Source: Candidula unifasciata (lineage: Eukaryota > Mollusca > Gastropoda > Stylommatophora > Geomitridae). Taken from it: 64,000 nt of DNA. Positions 42,195 to 55,000 of this stretch are shown piece by piece (the stretch's first letter is position 1; each line of letters opens with the position of its first letter). The stretch is from the NCBI GenBank assembly GCA_905116865.2, contig CAJHNH020000789.1:62001-126000 (forward strand), in the 5' to 3' direction. A program made the position numbers and the translations under genes. Under the pieces are notes generated by a model. The model had not been told where the DNA came from. It saw only the letters and a program-made list of their open reading frames with translations, and did not search any database.

Positions 42195-42425
42195 TAGAAT
42201 TTTAGCCTAGCGTGCACCCCCAACCCCACCACCATTTTTTTAAATAAAAGATCTGACATGTGTATACATAACTACACTCCATTATAAGAGCGTCCATCAC
42301 TACATGTCTGTGTGTTTATTTGTAAGCAGCTGTTGATTCTTCGCCTCACGGACAGACTCACCCGACTTCGAAGGAAACGCCCCTGATTAGTCTATTTTGT
42401 GTCATGCTTGTTAGGGTAGAAAATG
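42195..42425 (-). repeat. Repeat family B, minus copy
   Basis: 'gttgattcttcgcctcacgg', 'acttcgaaggaaacgcccct' and 'gattagtctattttgtgtca' are the reverse complement of the middle and start of family B. 42425-42715 is purine-rich unique sequence with a poly-G run near 42550. Confidence 0.65.
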
Positions 42426-43144
42426 GCGAGGTCGGCCTCTATTAGGATATAAAGATGTTTGCATTGAGACATGGATGATCAGGTACTGAGATCAATTCGT
42501 AGGAACAAAGTGTCATTGACCGTGTTGCATGGAGGGGGAAAAAGGGGGAAGGGGGGGGGGGCAAGGCAATCAGATACGGAATGAGAAAAAAGGAAGAAAT
42601 TATTGCAGAAAAGATCAGAGATGAGCGTCTGAGAAATTTAGAAAAATATATTTAAAAAAAAAAAAACACTAAATAAATAAAATGACAACAGCCGTCATAA
42701 TAACCCATGCTCTTATTGTGGAAGACTTCTTAAAGCGCGGACGGGTCTTGCTAGTCACACTCGCCATCACCATGGGTTGTGAGTCCCATACCTCCCACTA
42801 GCACAAAATAACACTATCATCTTGAAAGACGGAAAGATTTCAGCAGTTTGGGACGGGGGACAGGGGTGCAGTAGGCTGCTCTTCTTCCCCCAGAACGAGG
42901 CACTAGAAGCCGCACAGGAGAAACCTTCTGGTCTGAAATCAAGACACAGACAGCGGCTTCTTTCAGACCATCTACACGTTAGGTCATTTTTCCCTTTGCA
43001 GACTATCTCCTACCCTGGCCACTTTAACTGTCCGTTTACTTTTCTTCCCTAGACTGTTGCCTGAAGATTTCATAGCCCCAGTGATTCTGAGTGCCGCATC
43101 AACAAGACAAATCCCAGATACCCCTTTTAGCCTCCTAATTTTGA

Positions 43145-43565
43145 TGTATTGAGGTTTTGAACACGGGATCAACATCATGGCACACGGGTAGTAACCCATA
43201 AGTGCTCCGTTCTTCTTCTAACTCAAGTTTGAGTCCAAAGAAGCTCAAAACAGTGTGCAGGCTCTGTGGCACCGACAAGGATCCTGAAATACTTTGGGTA
43301 GATTTCTAACTCCAAATTTCGCCCTGGCAGCGCCGTTAGGCTAGTCTTTTCGATTTCCAACTGCCAAGGGATTTTTTTACGTGCGCAACAATGCACACGG
43401 GCGGTCGATCTTACTAACCAGAGACCGGGGGCGGGGGGGGGGGGATAACTAGAAGCCCGAGTCCACGGGAAGAAAAATCCAAGCTCTTACCTGGGATTAA
43501 ACCCGGAACCTCTAGAACTTGAGGCGGACACCATGCCTCGAGACCACGTAGCCCCCTTTTCAGAC
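43145..43565 (-). repeat. SINE family D, minus copy
   Basis: The same blocks as 27290-27690 in the same order, with a G-run expansion at 43428-43443. It ends in 'gaggcggacaccatgcctcg', the antisense head. Confidence 0.8.
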
Positions 43566-43631
43566 TTCTAGAAAGGTTACAGCACCAAGCACTGCTCTGA
43601 TATCAGACGTGCGTAAGAGCATCAATGCTGA

Positions 43632-43865
43632 CTAATCCAACGTGGCTAACAATTTCGCATATCTTTTAACAAGAAAGTCGGTCTTTGCGAACGCGTTTCG
43701 TAATTCCGAGATACCCACTTGGATTCTTGCTGCGGGTGACTCAGTCTCCGACCGCTTGACGTTGATTTCGACAATGGTACGACAAGCCGGCCGTTGGGTA
43801 AGAGATGGCAAACTACAGAGCATATAAATGCCTAATAAACCCCAACACTCTTGCCTCCTAGTCAT
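43632..43865 (-). other. Unassigned open stretch with coding-like composition
   Basis: On the minus strand, 43632-43812 reads LTQRPACRTIVEINVKRSET, ESPAARIQVGISELRNAF and AKTDFLVKRYAKLLATLD before a stop. An acceptor-like CTCTGTAG precedes it near 43820. CpG-rich codons differ from the flanks. It may be a terminal exon or an element fragment; its phase does not fit the minus-strand exon at 47768. Confidence 0.25.
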
Positions 43866-43994
43866 ATGGAATTGGTTCTACTGCGTCATGTAGAAAATGC
43901 CAAGCAATTTTAATTATTATTTTTTTACGGAGAAACTACTCCTTTCTATAACCTTATGTAACCAGTACCAATAACTATACGCTCTTCTTCTTCT

Positions 43995-44490
43995 TCTTAG
44001 AGTATATGCCGTGTGGCGTTGGTAGTCATGTCAGTTCTCTCGGTCTCTCTCTGTCACTTCTCCCCTGCAAATTTCCTACTGTCACGACGTACCCCAGTTT
44101 TCTCCTTCTTATCACATGAATGTAGAATGGCTCTTTCTGATTTGGGTAATCAGTTCTCTTTGTAAGTCGGTTTCTTTCAAGACGTCTCTATTACTGTTTT
44201 TTATCTGTCCAGTGTAATCGACTGACTTTCTACACCACCAGGACATCACACAAGCGATAAACACCCGATGACACAATGTGCCACCATGTGGGTGAGGATC
44301 ACCATGGAGAGGTCCCAGAAACCGCGTTCAGCCTTGAGGCCATATTTATGGCCAGGCTATATTGCGACCCCTGGCAAGAGCCAGAGTAGGGCTTTAAAGA
44401 ACTGAAAATTTCATCCTAACAAGGACGAGAAGCTAATTTAAATTGCAGGGTATTCTCATCAATCGTCTATAAAACCACATCTCCGCAGCT
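43995..44490 (-). repeat. LINE C-terminal fragment split by family E
   Basis: 44000-44215 and 44450-44490 together match one LINE fragment of the 1010-1305 type ('gccgtgtggcgttggtagtc' ... 'ctataaaaccacatctccgc'). A family E element occupies the middle. Confidence 0.6.
44222..44440 (+). repeat. Repeat family E, inserted in a LINE fragment
   Basis: 'ctacaccaccaggacatcac' through 'gccatatttatggccaggct' to 'catcctaacaaggacgagaa'. It is flanked on both sides by pieces of one LINE copy, so it is the younger of the two. Confidence 0.8.
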
Positions 44491-44704
44491 TCCAAATAAG
44501 TTATCACTAATTTACTAACTGTTCATGATCGGTATATCAATATATAATATGCCCTTTAAGAATTCTCATTCTCGTCTTAACTCACAAAGAAAGAGTGCAT
44601 AAAATATTCTTTTATTTTGTAAAATGCTGCCTTTGCTTGAGCTATTCGGCATTGAACAACATTTATACGCTCTACCACATCCGGATTTAACTTTCTAGCT
44701 AAAG

Positions 44705-44811
44705 ATGGCCGTGGCTCGACCTACCGTCAAAGTTACCAGCCGTGCAGCCAGACCTAAAGGCCAGCAACAGCAGCACATTGCTCCTATTAATAGATCGTCT
44801 GCGGTCAATAG
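44705..44811 (+). CDS. Possible first coding exon of an unknown gene
   Basis: ATG at 44705 in context aaagATGGCC, reading MAVARPTVKVTSRAARPKGQ then QQQHIAPINRSSAVN. It ends at a donor-like AATAG|GTGAAG at 44811/44812, leaving phase 2, and the local CpG content is raised. 'catccgga' at 44677 could be an ETS-type promoter site. No downstream exon can be joined, so it stays tentative. Confidence 0.3.
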
Positions 44812-45704
44812 GTGAAGGCCATGCCGGCGACACTGGTCATTTCCATGCACTATCTAAATACGTAAATATCAGTGGGGGAAAGGGGGGAGGGGGTTAGTAG
44901 TATTTACCCAACACATGCTTTAAGCAGTAGCACCACAATAGTCGGTTCCAAAAATCATGTCGAACTTTAAAACTCCGTGGTCCGTGTAAGTTTTTAAAAT
45001 GTAACATGCAAAATGTCAATAATCATGTAGAAAGTTTTTTTCCTAATGTAAACAAACATCCGGTTTTTATTTTGCCTTTTTGCGGTACCTGAAAACCCGA
45101 CAATGTTTCAAAGCAAACAGTCAGCATGCTTACAGTTAACTGAGCAAAGGAACTTTTTCAAAACATCAAATTGCAAGCGATTCACCAGCGTTTTACTCTC
45201 AGGTCGTCATCTCCAGCATTCGCCTCCCATGAGTCACATAAAATGTTTTATTGTATGCGGGATAGGCTATCAAAATAATCACAACGCATTGCTGCATAAG
45301 TGAACTAATTTCTAAACAGTCTCCACACGTGTGTCAATTATTGTCTATTATACTTTTTTTTATACAGATTTTAAAAAATTCGCAGCTTTAAGAAAACAGC
45401 AGCATCTGTGCAATCGTAAATTATAGAATCACAAGGACATGGGAAATCCAGGACCACATGCAACAATCCGTGTTGATCCGTACAGGACTTTTTGAGATAT
45501 CTGTTCAAATGTGAGGTCACGACTTTTTAAACCCACTATAGTTTCTGACATCACGTTCGATCATTGTTCCCCTCTAGGATTCCTGTCCCTATGATTAACC
45601 CTTGAGGATGAGAATCAAACAGAAGCGAAATCCAGAAACCCAGTTCAACAGTAATACGCCGACATTTATATAAGGGCACCCCTACGGACACGAAAAAAGC
45701 TAGT

Positions 45705-45955
45705 CTAGTTATGAGTTATGAGTTAGATTATGTTCACAGCATTCCGGACACATCCATAGGAGCTCAAATTCCCCTCTCAACATATTCATCAGCGTCATGC
45801 GGTTAATAGTACCAGTCCTATGTTGGTTAAGAAGACTTCGTGTGCGTCTAGTGTGCTTCTCATGCTTGGCTGTGCCGATGTTTACTCCCAATTCACGTAT
45901 TCTTAGAAGTAATGTGGACAGTCAGGTCTAGTGTGAGGATGGCGGACTGCAATGG
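45705..45955 (-). repeat. RNase H-element C-terminus, minus
   Basis: The minus strand reads HRTGTINRMTLMNMLRGEFE then LLWMCPECCEHNLTHNS and stop, the CPxC tail also seen at 10733-10972. No gene is recognised in 44811-45705. Confidence 0.6.
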
Positions 45956-46184
45956 CTTGTATGTGTGAAGAGAACAGTAGATGACAGGGAGGCAAAAGCT
46001 GTGTACACGAGACACTCGAATGGCAGTACACCGCGAAGGTGACCAACAAGACGGCGAAGAGTAAACATAAAGACAGACCTACCAACGGTGGAGAGAGGGT
46101 TAGTCAGCGACATGAATAGAAGCGAGTGATTTCCACAGCAATGAACCGCAAGGCTTGAAATGTTTCAGAAGAAGAAGGTTAAAC

Positions 46185-46189
46185 AAAAA
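46185..46189 (-). terminator. Pol III terminator (T5) of tRNA-Lys
   Basis: An oligo-T run on the minus strand just beyond the discriminator base of the tRNA, the usual Pol III stop signal. Confidence 0.8.
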
Positions 46190-46192
46190 TAT

Positions 46193-46265
46193 CGCCCAAC
46201 GTGGGGCTCGAACCCACGACCCTGAGATTAAGAGTCTCATGCTCTACCGACTGAGCTAGCCAGGC
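46193..46265 (-). tRNA. tRNA-Lys (anticodon CTT)
   Basis: The 73-nt minus-strand sequence begins GCCTGGCTAGCTCAGTCGGT, has D-loop box A TAGCTCAGTCGG, anticodon stem GAGACTCTTAATCTC (CTT at 46230-46232) and box B GGTTCGAGCCC. The acceptor stem pairs with two G-T pairs plus a T4-G69 wobble. Five A's at 46185-46189 give a Pol III TTTTT terminator three bases after the gene. It matches the canonical animal tRNA-Lys(CTT) almost throughout. Confidence 0.95.
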
Positions 46266-46364
46266 TGTTAACGATGCCTGGCGGCAATGTGTTAAGCTCA
46301 GAACAAAAAAGAAAAAAAAAAACTACTCATGCCAAATTACACAGGGTATTTACTGCTAGACTTA

Positions 46365-46455
46365 AATCTTTACTGACCAATCTATATTTACTGAATTATA
46401 TGGTTAACATCACACCGGCCGTCTTTGCTTCCCTCCCATGACATCCACAAGAAAC
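46365..46455 (-). repeat. SINE family A fragment, minus
   Basis: 'ctgaccaatctatatttact', 'acatcacaccggccgtcttt' and 'gcttccctcccatgacatcc' are the antisense 3' body of family A (compare 36410-36480). Confidence 0.55.
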
Positions 46456-46728
46456 AATATCAGATCAACTCGCCCAGCGTATGAAGAGTCTAATCAACAT
46501 TTTAGGCAGCTAGGTAGCAGGAAGTGTCATGGAAAGTTGGGTGGGTGGTGTTATCAAATCATTCATTAAATGTCAGTTATCTATATAAATATGTGACCAA
46601 CTACACAGTCAGTCGTTAAAATGTCACCTGTACTTTTTTTTAAATTAAATAATGGAGGGGCAGGAGAAGGGCGCAAATCACGGCTAGGCCCTCGTCTGTT
46701 GACTCGTGGGTCTTGACTCTAGAATGTA

Positions 46729-47090
<362 letters not shown>

Positions 47091-47204
47091 ATATATAGAC
47101 AGACATACTGAGGTTTACAGACAGACCGATGGATGGAGAGAGGTAGCTGGATACTGAAGGATGAGTTATGTAGACATACAGGCAGACAGATAAACCGACT
47201 GAAC

Positions 47205-47715
<511 letters not shown>

Positions 47716-47767
47716 ACGGATAGTTGGGGGAAAGAGGGTAATGACACAAAATAATGAAATGCCATAC

Positions 47768-47966
47768 GTTTGATCTGTTCAAACGTCCTTCTTCCATGAA
47801 GAAATCAGCATCCGGGTCTGCTCGAGCTGTCTGCGACAAAGAAGAGGATATCTTTCTCTGGAAACTGTCCTTCATTTTATTTGATTTCATGTGAAAAAGA
47901 GAGGTCACGTAATTCGCGTGTCTTATTATAGGTGACCCTCTTCCTACCATTTTGCCGAATTGTGCT
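47768..47966 (-). CDS. Unknown gene, exon 2
   Basis: A 199-nt exon: strong acceptor (tttgatttatcttacag), then open reading YVTSLFHMKSNKMKDSFQRK, ISSSLSQTARADPDADFF and MEEGRLNRSN. The exon 1 phase fits exactly. The donor GTATGG is weak, and the reading frame beyond it degenerates into microsatellite. Confidence 0.6.
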
Positions 47967-50900
47967 CTGTAAGATAAATCAAACACGTTAACAGATAAAA
48001 TAAATATAAACAATTTACGTTATGCTGATGACACAGTTTTATAGCAACAAGTCAGAAAGATCTAAATGAAAGGATAGACATTGTGGTGGTAGAATGTGGA
48101 AGAATGGGCCTCAGTTTTAATAATGGAAAGACAGAAGTAATGGTGGTATCAAAGAAAAGAATTAATCATAAATGTGTAATAGAAGTCAAAGGTGTTTTTT
48201 AGGGACAAGAACAGAAATTTAAGTATCTGGGCACATGGATAACATCAGGTGGAAGATGCATTGCTGAGATAAGAAACAGAACCGGACAGGCAAAAAACTG
48301 TATTTTTTAAAATGAAGAATATCTTGTGCATTATATCCTTGTCATCGAAAGTTAGAAAAAAGAATTCTTACTTGCTACATACCTCAGTTGTGACATATGG
48401 CTGTGAGTTCCGGATAATCGGTGGGCAGAGCAAACAATTTCTTGAGGCCTCAGAGATTTGGTTTTACAGAAAAATTCTTAAAATACCTTGGACAGCCAAA
48501 AAGAGCAACCAAGAGGTTTTGAAAGAGGCTGGAGCCCGAAAAAAAACTTATCCCAGACATCAAAAGGAGACAGTTATAATTTTTCGGCCATGTTATGAGA
48601 AGAGGGAAAATAAAATATGTTGTGACCACTGGAAAGATCTGCGGAAAGATAGATAGAGGAAGACAACGAGAGAAGATGCTTGACAGTCTTGTTGCATGGC
48701 ATGGAGGTGTTTCAGCACAAGAACTTATACATGTTGCAGAAGATCGCGGATTGTGGAGAGGCATGATTGCCCACGCCAGTGTACAAGACCTAAATAGGTG
48801 TATGACTCCACGTCTTGGAGTGGGTGCCATTAAGAGAAACCACACTACTATTTGCCTGATTTATTCTCATTATCTTTGTCTCTCCTTTATGGATTTTCAG
48901 ACCAAGCTGCTTTGATCTCGCATTAAGTATATTTAATTTATCTCGCATCTGATTCCGTGAATGGGACAGAAGAGCAATATCATCAGCGAAGTCCAGATCA
49001 TCAAGCTGTTTTGTAGGGGTCCACTGAATTCCATTCTTGGTGTTAGCAGTTACTGTTTTCATAGTCCAGTCTATAGCCAGTAAAAATAAGAGAGGCGACA
49101 AAAGACATCCCTGTCGCACACCTGTTTTTATTTCAAATGCATCTGTTAGCTTTTCCTCATGAAGAACTCGACATTTCATGTCTTTATATGTTGCCTTTAC
49201 TAAGTTGATAATTTTCTGTGGGATTCCATAGTGCCCTATCAATTTCCAGAGAGATTCCCTATCTATGCTGTCAAATGCTTTTTCATAGTCTATAAATCCA
49301 ATGTAAAGTGGTGAGTTCAGTTCAATGCTTTGCTCTATTATAATACGTAATGTAGCTATCTGATCAGTACAGGATCTGTTTGACCGAAAACCTGCCTGCT
49401 CATCTCTTAGCATTTTATCAATAGCATCTTTTAATCTTTCCAAAATAATTCTACTTAATATTTTTCCAGGAACTGAGAGCAACATAATTCCTCGGAAGCA
49501 GATCAGACTATCAACACTAACTGGTTACTGTCGCGCGCCCACGTGGGTAAATACACTGATATAGTGAGGGTGTGGGTTTGAACCTTAACAATGCCCACCC
49601 ACGTGAGAAACTGGACTATTATCTAAGCTATGTTGATCCTAGACAGTCCTGGATAGCCAAGAAAACAGCGAGTGGCTCGTTCCATGAAATGAAAGTTGCT
49701 GTACTTGTATCCACAGGAGAAGGAGAAGGGATAGATAGATATCTGGATACACCCACTGTGATATAATCCAGGTGCTCATTTAACCCCTGCGACTGGTCTC
49801 CTTTCCTGGCATTACTTAAAAGCCCCCATCAAGTGATTTAAATATTTGTTAGCTGAAGTAAACTAATATGCACAAAGACACTTGAACCTAAGTACACAAT
49901 TTACTCAAGTAATGTTGTTACGACATCAAAAAGATTTATTTTAATAAATCGAAATTAAAATAAAATGAACTTGTTTAGGCTAGTAGAGTTGGGATGATGT
50001 GGATGATGAGATCATAAAGGTATTGGAAAGTAACAACCTTTGGACAGTTCTCGGCTTGAGACCCTGCCTATCTTTTCCAGTTTGTCGTCCTCACTGCTTT
50101 CTGCAGGTCGTTACACTCGACGGTCGGCAAATAATGGATGCCTACTAGTCCCTGCCCAATGTGGGAACTGGAGAATGAAGAAACAAGCGCATATTTGTAG
50201 TATCTGCTCTAGATGTACACTAAGCATGTATATTATACTAACATCAAGCATGTTTATTTAAATAAAACATTTCATCTCTCCCTCATGCTCACATTCACTC
50301 CTGTCCAATTTGGAAGGGCTTATGTCTCACATTCCAACTGTTACATCTTCTGCCTTCCTCTACACGTCCTGTAATGATAGTCAAGTCTTCTACGTCAGGT
50401 GCCATCTCTCGTACAGACTCAAAATGACAAATCAGTCAGACAGAACCAGTTCTGGAATCTATGCTTGGAACAATCGACGCGCCCAGAATGCTAACAATAG
50501 TTCTGGTGCGAATCAAATAACAAATCTCGTGGATTTACTCTCCGGGATCAATCTCCGCATTAGCCTCCCGAGAGTTAAACACATTTCAGTGTGTTAGCTG
50601 TATGTAATACAGATTCACATTAACCACACGTGAAAAGATTGCCAAAGTTATCTTCACGCTTGTGATTTCAAAAACATGATAGTTCATTAAATTTCAATGG
50701 CAACAACAACATTTAGGTTTTACAACATTGAAACACATGTGCACGAAAAACATTCATGACACTATCAAATAGGATGTAAAGCAATGTGACAGTGCCCTAC
50801 GAGAATGAAGAAATGTCCGCCTAGGAGTACTACAAAGTGATGAAGACACACACTTGAGCAAAAAGACAGATCTCTATCATAAAATATAGATTTAAACCTA

Positions 50901-51734
50901 ATTTCGATCTTACCTGGAAAAATGAAACCACGATGCCAAAAGTTCTGTCTCAAGCTTAGGTTAAGCCCAACAGATGGCATGTGCTAGACAGGATCTCATT
51001 TACCAGACCTAGCGTTCACCACTTTATAACTTTTATCAAACTCCTCCTACATTACGCTTAAAATCATTCTCATCCAAGGATGTCATAGCTCCTCCCATGT
51101 GGGTGTATATTCCCTGTCAGTCAGTGACTGTACAACAAGTTTGAATTCCCACGCTAGGATCTTCTGGTTCATTTAAGCTGGCCAAAGCAAATAAGACAAG
51201 TCACACCTCCAGGCTACTTCACCTGTCATCACAATAAAATCCGACTTTGTCAATTCTTCTGCCAACACTTTCCGCTCACTGTGTCAATAGTGACCGTCGG
51301 ACCGGCACTCCAGTTTAGGTAACCTCAGGGGGAGATAATGGCAATTAGCCCCTGTTATCTGTTCCTGAAGGTCTGGCAGGGGGAATGACTATCTGACACC
51401 AACCAATGGTGTGCAAATCTCCAGTCAGTAAGTCTGCTTGGTCAGTCTTATCTCTGTACCTTAACACTTAACATCTGGGAAAAAGTTTTAGTGTTTGATA
51501 TGACCAACGGTCCAGGAGAATTAAAGGTGTGATGTGGTCGTCTTACTAAGATTAAGGATGTATCCAAATCCCTATTTGTCTGTATACTTCAAAATACATA
51601 CAAATAAAAGTAGGTTGAGGAAAGTCATTCTGAAGTCACCGAGCGTATTGTCACAGTTACCCAACGATATGCACTGTTATGCGGCGATGATGATGATGAA
51701 GAATAAGTCAAACTAACGAGTGATTTCTTCTTCT

Positions 51735-51781
<47 letters not shown>

Positions 51782-52014
51782 ACCTATTGTTTGGTTTAAT
51801 TAGTAATTTACTAATTTTTTAGAAGGATCCCAAAGTGTTAATCAACAAGCAAACATTATTGATGCGAGAAGATGCGATAACTTGGACATGTTTGTAGAAT
51901 GCATTGCGACTCTTTGGCAAGGACAAATCTAAACGGTAGATAGGGAAAGTAGAGAAAATGTTTATCCTTTTTACCACATAACTCATGTGGTTCTATAGTG
52001 TATAATGTTGTTGC

Positions 52015-52048
<34 letters not shown>

Positions 52049-55000
52049 ATCGATCCAGCGGCGCATGAGCTTTCGCCCTTTGGCCCAATGCCATGTAGTG
52101 GAATTTGCATGTTTTCACAAGCTGTTCTTTTCCTCCGTACAGGGTGTTCCACTTGTCTGGTCTCGGAGGGAGTAGCGTTCTTCTTGTCTCACTGAGTTTT
52201 GGACACTCAAAGAGATGGTGTTCAACAGTTTCGTAGGGGTAGTTACATAGCTGGCACTCTAGGGAGTGTTGTGGCTGTATTCTGTTTGGATGTCCATTGA
52301 GTGGAGTGTGTTGCGTTCTAAGTCTGAAGATGGTGGCCTGGTCCCTTCTTGTTAGATGGTTAATGCTGTCATTAGGATCAGGGCCAGCCACATGTCTATA
52401 AATCTCTCTTCCAGTGTCTCCCATGGCCCATCTGTTCAACCAAGTCTCTTTGTTTATAGCTCTTATAAGTGTTTTTGCTGTCTGGAGGGTTGTCGCTGTA
52501 GGTGGTTGTTCTTGTGTTGCTCCTTTCTTTGCCAGTCTGTCAGCTCTGTCATTACCTGGTGTGCCGGAGTGACCTGGAATCCACTGCATCACTATTCTGA
52601 TGTTGTATGAGGTAATAAGCTGATCAGCATCCAGGATTATCTTGGCTATGTCAGTTCTGCAGCGTTCACTGCCCTCCAGAGCTTGAAGGGCAGACATTGA
52701 ATCTGTGAAGATGACAATATTTTGGACCTTTGAAGGGTAAACATCCATTACAGTCTTTAGGTGGTATACTGCTGTTTCCAGTGCAATTATTTCAGCTTCA
52801 TAATTTGAACAGAATTCATCGCATGCATCAAAAATCTCTTCAACAGATCCATCGGGATAACCTATGTAGATTCCTTAACCTGCTTTAATGGTAGCTTTAA
52901 ATGCTGATCCATCAGTATAGACATGTATCCATTTTGTATAGATCTATCAGTATAGACATGTATCCATTCTTGGGGGTAAGAATCAACGGTCTTTAGTGAT
53001 GAGTTCATAAGAGCGATTGAGTCGGACTGTTTGGTTTCCTCGCCTACCAATTTAATTCGGACTTCTGGAGCTTTAAAGCGAGCCTGTGGTGGTAGGTTTC
53101 TTGCAACATTCTGAATTCCTTGACGTCTTTCTAGGAGGTGGTATCTGTCCTGAATTTCATTAACACAGTGTAAAACCGATTTGTGCTTTATTCTTTGTTT
53201 GTATTCCCAGTTTTCTACAAGATGTCTATTAGGATGGTTACGATTTTTTTCTAACGCATTTTTCATAAATTTCTAAAGTGGCTTTTTCTCTCCCCAACCC
53301 GAGGGGTTACACATTTGTATAGATTTCACATGCAGCAGTTGGTGTAGACTGCATAGCTCCGCAGATTAATCGGAGGGCATTATTTTGTACTCTGTCAAGA
53401 GTCTCTATGTTAGTTTTGGAGCAAGTTGTAAGCAGTGAGTTGTTGTACTCTATCACAGAGCGAACATATCCTAGATATAAGCCACTCAGAGTTTCCTTGT
53501 CTGATCCCCATGATGTACCTGCAAGTCTCTTTAATAACTGTAACCGCCTCAATGCCTTATTCCTGACGTTTTCAATATGGTTCTTGAGGCTGAGCTGCCG
53601 GTCAAGTGTGACTCCAAGGTATGTGGGATGCTCTTCTTTCATCACTTGATGTTTGTCTAACCTCAGGTTAATATTCTTCCTTGCTACTTGGTGGCTTTTG
53701 GTAAAGATTGTGTAGACCGTCTTTGCACAGTTAACCTTGAGTTTCCATCTTTGGCAGTACTCATGCAGTCTTCTTAGGTCTCCATTCAGTCTTTGGGCTC
53801 CACTATCCACATTTTCATGACTCTGCCATATTGCTAGGTCATCAGCGTACAAGACTTTTTCGGCCTCGATTTGTTCTGGCAGGTCATTGATAAATAGTGT
53901 ATAATGTGAACATATGCACGCAAAGACAGTTTTAACTTTCGGCTAAACGGGCCTTACCAGGATTTGTAAATATGGGTTTCTCATACTTAAGTCCTGCGCA
54001 CTGCGCTCCTGGAAGTGACAAACTGCTTCGAAACTAGTGGCGGCTGCAAGATGGCTGGTTCCGAACATTTTTGGAGCATATTAATAAATAGGACTAGGGC
54101 GTCAATAAAGGGAAATAAAAGATGTCCATGCAAAAATAAACGTTTCGACCAGAGTTATCTTATTCTTTCTTCCTCTACCCTTGTTCATTATGTCTTAGTA
54201 TAGAATATGTGTAGGTCTGACACTTCAAAAGTAATCTGTTTCTACCGGGGGGAGGGGGTGGGGTTACCTGAAGGATGCTTATATGCCAGACATGACTATT
54301 ACTTCTGTAACTATAATTAACAATAGATATTTGAAACGTTATTTTAAAAATAATTTAAATAATTAGAAGAAGACTATGACTGCAACCAGTCATACAGTTT
54401 GTTAAAAAGCAACACAGAATGGTTTGGCGAAAATGCCCTCGTACTAACTGCCACAAAGAGCCACTCTGAAAAAATATAGGCTAAGGGACACATGGCAGGG
54501 GGGAAGACCACGTAGATCATAAAATGGTAGCATCAAGAACAGCCTTAAGTGAAATGAAGACCAACTTATACAACGTACTGGAAAGAGCACATACAAGATC
54601 CTTACAGCACCTCCCCCCTCCCCCTCAAAAAATATCCATGTGTAAATTGGGGAAGTGAAGAAGAAGAAGAAAACAGTCATTGCCTTTGATTTAAAAAGTG
54701 TATACACATGAGTTAACTTTCAGTGTACACGCTAAGAAGTGGCTTCTTTACAACTCGTTTTGGGAAGTAAATGGTTAAGATTCGTACAGGTTCATTGCCG
54801 TGGTTCAAAATGTAGTGGTGTGTCCACCGTATGTAAACACAGATTACAAGAAATAATTTATACTTATCATGGAATGAAATAAGAGCAAAAAGCATAAAAT
54901 GATGCCAGAAAAGAAACTGACTCAGAAAACAAAAATGATTAAACACCCTAGAAGAATACACTGTTTAGAAATGGTGATATTAACAGAGCATATCCCAGCT

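Noticed and set aside
43632..43865. Third exon of the minus-strand unknown gene
   Set aside because: Its acceptor phase (needs phase 2) does not match the phase-0 end of exon 2, and its source could be a mobile element.
48790..49485. Domesticated reverse transcriptase gene
   Set aside because: Open for ~215 codons but truncated at both ends, lacking an exon signal and abutting another LINE; better explained as a young fragment.
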